From: Lolium rigidum
Lineage: Eukaryota > Streptophyta > Magnoliopsida > Poales > Poaceae
Assembly (NCBI RefSeq): GCF_022539505.1
Contig: NC_061514.1
Span: 334,411,090 to 334,475,089, forward strand
Direction: 5' to 3'
Length of the DNA stretch: 64,000 nucleotides
Shown: positions 54,689-64,000 of the stretch, one piece after another
Position numbering within the stretch: position 1 is the stretch's first letter
Layout of the letters: every line of letters starts with the position of its first letter
The notes under the pieces: model-generated
The model's database searches: none
What the model was told of the DNA's origin: nothing
The model's input: the letters and a program-made list of their open reading frames with translations, nothing else
Position numbers and translations under genes: made by a program

Positions 54689-55012
54689 ATAATAAAACAG
54701 ACAAAAAACAAAGCGAAAAGACACCCCTTCCACCACTTCCATCTTCCTCCCCTGTCTGTCTTCTTCCTCCAACCCCTCACCCCCAAAGCACATTTCTTTC
54801 CTTCCCTCGCCCGCTCGCTCGCGTGTCCCCATTAATTCCTCGCACCATCAACCGAGCAATGCCGCCGTGGAGGCTGCGCGCGTGCGGCCACCAGCGGTGC
54901 TAGATCCACCGACCAGAGCAGCAGCGCACCGCGTCCAGAGACAACGGCGGCGGCGGAAGAGAAACGCGGACAAGAACCAAGTCTGGCAGGCCGGGACCGG
55001 CGGCCGCGCCCA
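54689..55012 (+). promoter_or_regulatory. Probable core promoter and 5' leader of the kinase gene
   Basis: ataataaaa at 54689-54697 is a weak TATA candidate. Then comes a pyrimidine-rich stretch of about 100 bp (54725-54830, ccttccaccacttcc, cttcttcctccaacc), the Y-patch type seen at grass promoters, and a GC-rich leader. The frame of the main CDS is open back to 54836 but has no ATG before 55013. The transcription start is not determined. Confidence 0.4.
54859..54903 (+). other. Upstream ORF in the kinase leader
   Basis: ATG to TAG encoding 14 residues (MPPWRLRACGHQRC), ending 109 bp before the main start. The ATG context (gagcaatgcc) is moderate. If the transcript starts upstream of it, this short frame could lower translation of the kinase. 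Confidence 0.45.
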
Positions 55013-58000
55013 ATGCACGAGCACACCGTGGCGAGGGCGTGGGAGGCGACGGTGCGCAAGGGGCAGCATCCGCAGCAGCAGCCCGGGGGCAGGCGCCGGG
55101 TGGCCCCGATGCTGGCCGCCGACGACTCCGAGACGGCCTCCTCCTCCGCCTCCTCCTCCGCCGGCGTCGACGACGCCGACCCCAACCACGCCTACGTCGA
55201 GCGCGGCCTCCCCAACGGCGACTTCTACACGGGCCAGTGGCGGGGCGGCGCGCCGCACGGCGCGGGGAAGTACCTGTGGACGGACGGGTGCATGTACGAG
55301 GGCGACTGGCGGCACGGCAAGGCCACGGGCCGGGGCAAGTTCTCCTGGCCCTCCGGCGCCACCTACGAGGGCGAGTTCCGGGACGGCTTCATGGACGGCG
55401 CCGGCACCTACACGGGGGCCGCCGGCGACACCTACCGCGGCGCCTGGTCCATGAACCTCAAGCACGGCGCCGGCCGCAAGAGCTACGCCAACGGCGACCA
55501 CTACGACGGCGCGTGGCGCTCCGGCCTGCAGGACGGCGCCGGGCGCTACGTCTGGCGCAACGGCACCGAGTACGACGGCGAGTGGCGCGCGGGCCTCATC
55601 CACGGCCGCGGCGCCCTCGCCTGGTCCAACGGGAACCGCTACGACGGCGGGTGGGAGGACGGCTGCCCGCGCGGCCAGGGCACCTTCCGCTGGGCCGACG
55701 GCAGCGTCTACGTCGGCTTCTGGACCCGCGACAGCCCCTCCGGCATTGTGCAGCAGAAGGGCGTGTACTACCCGTCGGCCGCCGCGTCGTCCCCCAGGGC
55801 GCGCGACCCCCGCGACGTCTTCGCCAGGGAGCTGCCGGGATTCATGGGCAGCGCCGGCGCCGGCGCCGGCTCCGAGTCCACGCCTGTGCTCAAGCCGATC
55901 AACAGCTCCGGCAACCGGACGGCCAATCGCCGCTCCAGCTCCGTGTCCGGCCTCAGCAATTGCTCCGTCGGCGACCGCAAGTACGACAAGATCTGTATCT
56001 GGGAGTCCGACGGCGACATCACCTGCGACATTGTGGACGGGGCCGCCTTGGTCGACGACGCGCGGAGGAGCATGAGGATGGAGGACGGCGCGGACGGTTT
56101 GGCACTTATGCCGCCGCCCTCGCCGGCGCCACGAATCGCAAAGTGGGTGGCGCCGCCGCCGCCGGAGGCCAAGCAGCAGGGGGAGACCATCGTCAAGGGA
56201 CACAAGCAGTACGAGCTCATGCTCAACTTGCAGCTCGGGATCAGGTGGGTTGCTTCGTTTCCCATTTCCCTTCATCATCATTAGCTAGTAGTGAGTGAAT
56301 TATCAAGAAATGTTTGTTGTGAGATTTGATCGACTCGAGAAATTTTGCATTCGTTTTAGAACTACCTTTGCTGATTTATTACTAGTCTGAATTAGGGGAA
56401 ATTGCCATGTGAATCAGCAAAGAGTTTGCTTCGAATCATGATACCGTAGGAGATGAAAAGAATTGTTAGTTTGGCCGCCAATCTAAAAATTGATTACATG
56501 GTAGTGAGTGAAGGCTTAAACCGTGTGATCCTCAATCAATACAGACATATATTAGTCATTTTTTTAATGCATACTTAAAGTGTATCTCTGCCTTAACATA
56601 ACAATGATGTGTTGACACAGGCATGCTGTTGGGAAGCAAGGTCCAGTTACGCTTGATCTCAAATCATCGGCTTTCGACCCAAGGGAAAAAGTATGGACGA
56701 AGTTCCCCCAGGAAGGCTCAAAACACACTCCGCGGCACAATTCTTGTGACTTCAAATGGAAGGATTACTGCCCGCAGGTGTTCCGGTTGGTCCTCGCTCA
56801 CCACTCCGTATTTCAAAGGCACATGATGTATCCTTGTTCTTGTGTCATTGTGCTGATCAACATACCGTTGTTTCTGAACTGAACTGCAGGACATTGCGCA
56901 AGCTGTTCAAGGTTGATGCTGCCGAATACATGTTATCCCTCTGTGGAAACGAGGCACTCCGGGAGCTCTCGTCTCCTGGTAAGAGTGGAAGCTTCTTTTA
57001 CCTAACACATGATGACCGGTACATGATAAAGACAATGAAGAAATCGGAAGTGAAGGTTTGTTCATTGTGATTCACTCTGTCTCCAGGCTTTCTATGCTTC
57101 ATAAATAAGGCCAAAAGTTTTATACTGAATGCGTGAAACACTTGTTAACGTTACAGATGCTTTTGAAGATGCTTCCAGCTTACTACAACCATGTTCGTGC
57201 GTTTGAGGATACTCTTGTAACCAAGTTTTTCGGTCTACATTGTGTTAAGTTAGCTGGGGCAAATCAGAAGAAGGTTAGAGATAAATGCAACTGTATATTC
57301 TTTCTCCATCCTTAGCGCTATCTCATTATATACAATATGTGCCCTAACTGTTTGCTGTTGCACTACTACCCAGGTTCGCTTTGTCATAATGGGAAATCTA
57401 TTCTGCTCTGATAATTCTATCCATAGGCGTTTTGATCTGAAAGGCTCGTCTCTTGGCCGCACAACTGGCAAGTCACAAACTGAGATTGACCAGTATACAA
57501 CTCTGAAAGACCTTGATCTGAACTTCATATTTAGATTAAACAAGCAATGGTTTCAAGAGTTTCAAAGGTGCAATCATCTTCTTTTGATATTCAAGTTTTG
57601 TTTGATTTTAGTTTTAGTAGAAATATGTGCATTTTCTTCCATTAATGTTAATAAAGAGGTTAATTGTATTGATGCAGGCAAGTGGACAGGGATTGTGATT
57701 TCCTTGAGCAGGAGAAGATTATGGACTACAGCCTCCTGGTGGGTGTACATTTTAAGCATAATGGACAGAAGCTTCTGACTGATGGTTGGTTGGAAAACTC
57801 AAAACACATTCGCAAAATTATTAAAGAATAATCAGTTTTGTTATTTATACCTTACAATTTGCACTGTTTGTTTTGATTGAAGGTTCCGCTGACAATGATA
57901 TTGACACGGTATCAACACCTCGGCTACATAGAGATCAGTTTCTTGCTGATCCAAATGGGTAAGCTAGATATTTTAGCACCCTTATCTGTTGTACCATGTA

Positions 58001-58779
58001 CTTACGTTCTACTGCAATACAACTTTGTTTAGAGTAATAGTGCTGCTAAAATATCTGCATGGTCGATCCTTGTGTCGTAATTAATACTACGTAGGCCTCA
58101 TACCAACCAATCATCGAATATTGCTAGGTTCAAGCCATTTGCTTATGCCTGAAACTTGACAGTAATCTGTTTGCTCGAGGATATTCTGTAGTTCTTAAGC
58201 AGCAGTTCAATTCCAATGAGAACAACTTCATCTTTCACAAAAGTTAGGTCAATAGGACCTCAAATTATTAATTCTAGTAATTAACTTTGCCTTGAAAAGT
58301 GAAACAATTTAATAAAAAGTACCAGCGGGTAGTAAATATGACACTATGTGATGTCGACTAGCTGACCAGCGGGTAGTAAATATGACACAACTGATATTAA
58401 GGAAATGGCTACAGAATTATTACATATTTCCTTAGTTATACTGTTTTGATATTTGCTTGAGATATTCATCTAAATAATGTGAATGAACAGGTTGTCTAAA
58501 ACCAAACTCGGGACAAGGATTCCTGCAAGAGCTGAATTGACTAGTAGGAAGAATGATTGTGAGCCGCAGCTCCTTGGAGAGCCAACCGGGGAATGCTACG
58601 ATGTTATATTGTATTTTGGGATTATAGACATACTACAAGATTACGACATCAGCAAAAAGTTTGAGCACGCATACAAGTCTTTTCAGCATGACCCAACCTC
58701 AATATCAGCGGTGGATCCAAAGCTGTACTCGAGACGTTTTAAAGATTTCATATACAAAGCATTTCAAGAAGACAGCTGA
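55013..58779 (+). CDS. MORN-repeat phosphatidylinositol 4-phosphate 5-kinase
   Basis: Eight exons: 55013-56244, 56621-56785, 56890-57055, 57157-57273, 57374-57567, 57678-57784, 57883-57958 and 58491-58779. All introns are GT-AG and the phases join to 781 residues. It phosphorylates PI4P to PI(4,5)P2 at the plasma membrane. Exon 1 holds a Ser-rich N-terminus, seven MORN repeats (about residues 72-232, pattern [14 protein letters not shown]) and a degenerate eighth, thought to bind lipid or regulate localisation. It also holds the linker ending [17 protein letters not shown]. Exons 2-8 (about 411-776) are the lipid-kinase domain: [18 protein letters not shown] with probable ATP-binding Lys513, RRFDLKGSS (Asp581), MDYSLLVG (640-647), IID (730-732), and the activation loop to about 765. 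All key motifs are intact. Residues around [20 protein letters not shown] recall the Arabidopsis PIP5K4/5/6 group; that subgrouping is from memory. The start is the first in-frame ATG after the stop at 54833. Confidence 0.95.
58321..58388. repeat. 24-bp direct repeat in kinase intron 7
   Basis: accagcgggtagtaaatatg plus acac occurs at 58321-58344 and 58365-58388, separated by 20 bp. It lies in the longest intron (57959-58490) and away from both splice sites. Confidence 0.95.
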
Positions 58780-61230
58780 AAAACATCCCGAAGCTTGACA
58801 ACTGAACGAGGCCCCCCGATGCAGATGAAATTTAAAATGTCAAAGGAACGTTTGACCTCTGCACAGCGAAGTGGGGTATCCGTACTTGTGCGCGGTCAAT
58901 TGTCTGTGCAAGAATGGATGAGTGCGGCTTCTGGTTGAGAGAGTTGCTCCCGGAAATGGTCAGGCTATCGCGTAAATATAAATTAGTTTATGTTATACAT
59001 AGAAGATACATAGGGCTCACTAATATTTTTGTAGGTAGGAGAGGGTAACTTAGTGATTCAACTTACAGATAGGAAAGCTGTAACCACAAGTGCGCAAGCC
59101 GGTCTGGCAGTTGTAAATGTTTTTTTGTTTATTACATGAGGGTAGCGCATGTATTAGAAATTCTTTTGTTTTACAACAGGAACATCCTTGGACTTGTCCT
59201 GTCTCCACATTGTACAATGTTTTTTGGGACCTGGCATGGGAGGCAGGCAGGCAGTGATACCTCAGTTTTGTTCTCCTTTCCTGGAGTGAATGATCGTGTC
59301 TTGTCCATTTGCCAGCTCCCAATGATGCTACACCAAAATGGGTCCAGCCCAACTGAAACTCAGTGGCAGCTGAGGCATCAGCATTGTGTGTGTTCCAGGG
59401 TCAGCCTGTGATGATGGCTTATCGGCGACTCTGCATTCAGCGAAAGTCACTGAAAATGGGTGAAATTTTGTGCAACTTCTCCCCAGCCATGACAGGGATA
59501 GATTCATCAGCTAAGCTAGGTGCATGTTTAACCTGCAGAGGTCAGCACGCATGTAGCTAGAAACAACTGCAACAACAGTATCTGATCACAACATCACATG
59601 TACACATCAATCTGCAATGCAACTCAAGCAATCAGATTCAGGCTACTGTTCGGCAACTTAATCACATATCTTTGCTGATGCCATATATAGCAGGATTGTT
59701 GTTTTGTGCTGAAATGAGATCTCTGATCTGCCTGCCTGCACCTTTCAGTCCCAGTCATCAAGTCATGCATAAGTAGTACCTGGATATTTTTCAGCATCTG
59801 GCACCTTGATCTGGAGCTAGCACAATGATTGGGCAGCGTTGGGTCCGGTGAAGCTTTTGCCAACAGACGACGTGGATCCAAGTTCATGGAAGAAGTTTCT
59901 AACAGCTTCAAAAGCGTTTCCTGCCAGGTTCGAACAGCTCTGGAAAAGAACAGAAGGCTTGTAGCTGGTGCTGCCTGCCTGCCAGTGCCGGATGAGCTTT
60001 TGGTCTCCCAGTTCTCCTTCTAAAATACTGGCGATCTTCTTCTGATCTTGCTGAGTTGGTGTATTTTATAGTATTTGTGCTGATGGATTTAGGCATAGAA
60101 AATTTGACGAGGAGCCGAGGAGGAGGTTGAAAGTTGAGACAGTTGTGTTCCCGTTGTTGTTTATGGGATTGCTGCGGAGATAGTGGCCGGCAACTATCGA
60201 CACCGAACCTTCTCTTGTACGCTGATTGGACATCGAGGATCCTGCTAAACACTAGAAAAAAGAAGAAGGAAGAAAGTAGTGTGCATTACCTCAAAAAAAA
60301 AAGTAGTGTGCATACACCCAAAGGGAAATGACATCCAGTGAGCCAAGCGTGCCAGATATAACAGAAACTAAATAAATATGAAAGTAAACCAATTATTTAT
60401 TAATATACATGATAATCTTTGTTTGTGGATAACATATAAATATGGTATGACATGATTGCAAGCATGTAATACTACATATATTAGTCTGAACATGAATCGG
60501 CAATGATAGTGTTGCCTGCATGTTCTCTCCACTTGCCATGACATATTGTTTTTTGTAGATCACCATGCCATATTGTGTAGTATATGGCACTCCCTGAATG
60601 TCAATCAGCAAATCCATCTAATTTTAGTATTTTCCCTCTATAATTAAGCTAGAACCTGAATGCATCTGCATAATTGATTAAGAAGATCTCTGTCCAGCTA
60701 CCACCTAGCTGTGTTGATTGATATACGTGTCACGTACTCACGCTAATTTGCCATCAGCTCCGCGAACTCAGGGTTCGTGCCGAGGCACAGCTGCTAAAAG
60801 GCAGGCCAGGAGGGCATGGCTGCTAATGTAAAGGCGAGAGATGATGGTCCTGAACTTGAACCCCACAGATAATGGAGTCTGTCTCCAGCTTTGAGGAACA
60901 CTTATCTTTCTTGGAAACAAATTAACCGAACTCTGGTCCCATGATCATATCGTACCAAGAGAGCTGTGCCGCCGTTGCGTTTCTCTTCTCCTGCCGCCAT
61001 TGTACATAGGACCTCCGGCTGGGACATGAATTTGCAGCACCCGGGCACCTGTGTGCCCTTTTCTTGAAAAACTTAAAATTTGTACTTTTGAGTTAAAAAA
61101 AATCCAAAACAAAATTGTTCACTATTGAAAATTCTAATGTTTGCCATGTCTACTGACAGTACGGAGATAAAAAAAAACCAAGTAAATGTAGAAGCATAAT
61201 TTCTGTCTGTCACTCATAATTGTCCATGGA
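58780..61230. other. 3' flank and intergenic region of the kinase gene
   Basis: The first few hundred bases after the stop at 58779 are probable 3' UTR; no clear AATAAA is seen. Positions 59000-60300 look low-copy and moderately GC-balanced. On the minus strand ctataaaata (60063-60072) is a TATA-like box, and frames of 95-114 codons follow it leftward (59624-60252), but none is recognised. Positions 60300-61230 are AT-rich, with repeat-like text around 61010-61100. No gene is called. Confidence 0.5.
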
Positions 61231-61251
61231 GATGTGTTGGTGATGTTTAGA

Positions 61252-62160
61252 TCATCTTTTTAGATTTGTGAGAAACCACTCACGGGAGCTTGTACATTCA
61301 ACTTCAACTAAGCCAAATGCAATGAGATAGATGCAGTCATTTGGGTCTATTCCTACTGGTGTCAATAGCTGCCTTTTGTACCTGGTTTGATATGGGAACC
61401 ATCTAGACATATGAAAGGTAGCAAGGAAATTCCATTTGCAAGTATCATATATAACTCTAGTAAACAGTGGCCAAATGCTTCTTATGTTCTGCACTATTTG
61501 GATCATTTACTGAATTGGTTGCCAGGAAGAATTTAGAACCAGGATTGCTCCTCGTGAGCTCTTGCTCATGATCCATCAGTATATGCAACAATGCAGCTTT
61601 CCCGTCTGTGAATTCATGGTGATGGCTTTAAGTGGCCAGTGCCTTCATATACATTGATTACAAAGCTACATGCTCTTCTTCTATCATTTGATGCTTTCAG
61701 CAGCCAAGGACAACCACGAGCACAAACAACTTCCGACCTTCTTTTGTCATTCTTTGTCTTCTTGATTTGTACTCTATTCTTGATATTCTACACTGCCAAT
61801 GCTTTCCTCACTTCCTCAACACCACCTGAGCACCATCCCATTTTTGAAAGAAGGATTGCACATGTCAACTTTTGAATTGAATGCCTTGAACTTATTCTTC
61901 AATTTTTGTCTGTTTTCTTCTCCAGACATAGATCACCATCCTCAAGGGTGTCTCATCTTCATGTTCTACCCAAATTTCCCCCTCATTGTGATCATCGACA
62001 TATTTATCAACATTATAAGCAAATAAATCATCATCGCCTTCTTCAACATTGAAATCACTGTCATAGAACTCCTTTTTTTTTGAAACAAGTCTATAATAGA
62101 ACTCATTTTCACTGTGCCGTCTGAATGTACATTTTCTAAGACACAATCCTTCACTGATAC
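61252..62160 (-). pseudogene. Mutator-type (MULE) transposase remnant
   Basis: Read on the minus strand from 62146. An acidic N-terminal part includes DDDLFAYNVDKYVDD. Then, near 61500-61620, come segments such as EFTDGKAALL and RSNPGSKFFLATNSV. Then comes the transposase core, QLLTPVGIDPNDCIYLIAFG followed by VEVECTSSREWFLTNL (61252-61390), which is the conserved MULE domain around a catalytic acidic residue. Stops and frame changes separate the pieces. The element ends are not identified. Confidence 0.75.
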
Positions 62161-64000
62161 TTAAGCTTCAGTAGATGAACTAGTAGAAGCTTAAGCTTCA
62201 GCAGAATGTAGCTGCTCTTGGGTTTTTTCTAGGAATGATTAGAGAGGGCAAGGGATTGCCACTCATGATTACAAAGTTTGTGTTATCTACACACAAGATA
62301 AGTGTTTTCTGTGTCTTGCTGGCTTTGCTCATTTCTACAATGTGTTCTTGCCTGGCAAACACCAATACACATGATGTTTCCGTATATCCAAAACACAATT
62401 CGGGAATATGTATACATGGTCAGTATATCCGTGCAAAGTTTCGATAGAAAAATCATTATGATATTTCTGACGGTATATAGGAGCTATATATGATAGAAAT
62501 TTGACCTTTTGTATTTCCCAAAACACAAGGTATTATTAAACGAAATTTCTGGTGTACGATCTCCTATATAATTTTTGGCCGATTTTCTAGAGACTCAAAA
62601 CTGCGAGTTTCAAATTATATACATAAAACGGCTCACTAGTGCTAAGAGCACCGATTTGTTTTTTGCTCGGGCCGGTTCTTCGATCACGGTCGAATACTCT
62701 CAGAAGATTGTGTGCTGCTGCTACTAATTACCTCTCGCCCGAGCTGTTCTGTAGCCGACGAAACCTTTTCTTTTGAACTCGTACTTAAGGCAAGGATGCA
62801 AGTCCTACAGTAGCCCATCTGCTTCTGGAGCATCATAGGTTCATGCCCATCTGAGGCAGGAGGAGCAGTGGATGGCAATGCAGCAGCAGCTTCTGCTTCT
62901 TTTCTTCTTCAAAGGCAAAGCTACAGTGCCTTCAAACTAAAGCCCACCGCTGGTAGCATTGCTCCCCGTTGATTGGTCCAAACTGGACGGCAAAGCGCAG
63001 GACGGTCGATCTTTGCTTTGCGACCGGAGTGTGCCGTGTGCGAGCTCCTGCTCCTGGCGACATGCGGCGGTTAAAGTCAGGGGCAGCATCGGTGGAAGCT
63101 CTGAATCCAACATGATGGCAGGAGGACTGACGAACATGTGGTGCGATGCTGAATTGCGATGGAAGAAAGTCGATGCGCAAGTGCTTCTTTTTTCACGAGG
63201 ATAATGTCTTTTCATTGGTTCCAGTTTGCTGGTGTGTGGCGTACTGCTCACGGCGCAGTAAGCAGGGAGGCGGTGCGTGTGTTCGAACTTCCAATGGACC
63301 GGAACGAGAGCATGGGGCCAGACAGATTAGCATGGGGCGAGTGTTTCGGTTTCATTCGTACTGGGCTGTACGATCTGGACATGTTGGCTGGGGCTTGTAA
63401 ACTTAGCGGGCTTGCGTTGTATTTTTTTCGCGCCAAATCTGTACTTGGCCCAATGGCTCGGAGAAGACCTGGTTCACAACATCCCATTCTGGCCGGAACG
63501 CAACGACGGGGCTGACCGACTGGACATCAGTAGCGGAATTCTATATGCCGACCATGTCGGTATCTACCGTGGGCTGCATAACCTGTGCGCGGTATGGGTC
63601 GGCCCGGTTAGGCGCTGGCAATATTTTTTTCTGTTTTTTATTTAATTTTCTGTTTTTTCTGGTTAAAAAATAATTTCCAAAAATGTTTAAATTTGTGAAA
63701 AAACTTTTAAATCAGAAAAACGTTTATTTTTTAAAAAATAAAATTTAAAAAATATTGAAGAAAATGTTAAATATGGAAAACATCTGAATTTTAATTTGTT
63801 CAAATTTAAGAATTATTCAGATTTAAATAATGTTGCAATTTTGAGAAAAACTTGATTTCTTCTTAAATTTTAATTTCTTTTAAAAATATAAATTAAAAAA
63901 GAAGAAGAAGAAACATAATAAGAAAAAAATAGGATTACTTTTAGAGATATAGTGATTTGTAGCAAACATTTCAGATTAGACAATTTCGGTCTAGTATGTC
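62161..64000. other. Right-hand intergenic region, unassigned
   Basis: 62161-62640 is AT-rich with no gene, and 62640-63560 is GC-richer. The minus-strand frame 62684-62878 and the overlapping frames around 63150-63515 are not recognised and conflict with one another. Positions 63610-63940 are A/T-rich, like the interior of many DNA transposons, but no termini fall inside the window. Confidence 0.4.

Noticed and set aside
54848..56281. A 477-codon open frame on the minus strand opposite kinase exon 1, and another long + frame from 55039
   Set aside because: Both mirror the extreme GC-rich codon use of the MORN exon. They give low-complexity Ala/Gly/Arg/Val peptides and cross the exon 1 splice site.
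59800..59950. A microRNA hairpin downstream of the kinase
   Set aside because: No strong fold-back arms are seen, and none of the conserved plant miRNA sequences I could recall is present.

Overview
This is nuclear DNA from a grass, most probably a Triticeae species (wheat, Aegilops or a close relative). The evidence is a dense stack of nested transposable elements of Triticeae type (Stowaway and Tourist-like MITEs, small CACTA elements with CACTAGTAGAAA or CACTACGGGAAA ends, Mutator-type elements, LINEs, LTR retrotransposons). It surrounds one intact gene with the grass pattern of a very GC-rich first exon and AT-richer later exons. Family names come from memory and were not checked against a database.

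The only gene I can support fully is a MORN-repeat phosphatidylinositol 4-phosphate 5-kinase on the + strand, CDS 55013-58779. It has eight exons, seven GT-AG introns and 781 residues. A short upstream ORF sits at 54859-54903. The rest is duplicated intergenic DNA and mobile elements.

Layout: three kinds of ancestral low-copy block, here called X, Y and Z, are repeated along the window. The order is X1 (1-2420), Z1 (2420-10020), a retroposon with a nested solo LTR (10160-13424), Y1 (about 15220-17400), X2 (18029-18700), Y2 (19855-24204), X3 (24205-25149, resuming 41612-42067), Z3 (42693-54510), then the kinase gene. X3 is split by a TTA-flanked DNA element (25150-41611), which is itself split by a 15-kb LTR retrotransposon (25501-40515). 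That retrotransposon is a chimera: a Copia-type gag half fused to the 3' half of a chromovirus-type Gypsy element. Because the blocks are repeated, several insertions can be dated against an empty paralogous site in the same window.

The most unusual signal is in three small CACTA-type elements. Two (20914-22312 and 45078-46488) carry an internal stretch clearly derived from 5S rRNA, including the A box, intermediate element and C box region, next to near-perfect palindromes. The third (22836-23565) carries tRNA-type A and B boxes followed by a T7 run. All three therefore contain sequences that look like internal RNA polymerase III promoters.

Downstream of the kinase, 58780-61230 has few recognisable repeats and no convincing gene. 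A decayed Mutator-type transposase lies on the minus strand at 61252-62160. The last 1.8 kb is unassigned. All comparisons were made by eye, so identity levels are approximate.
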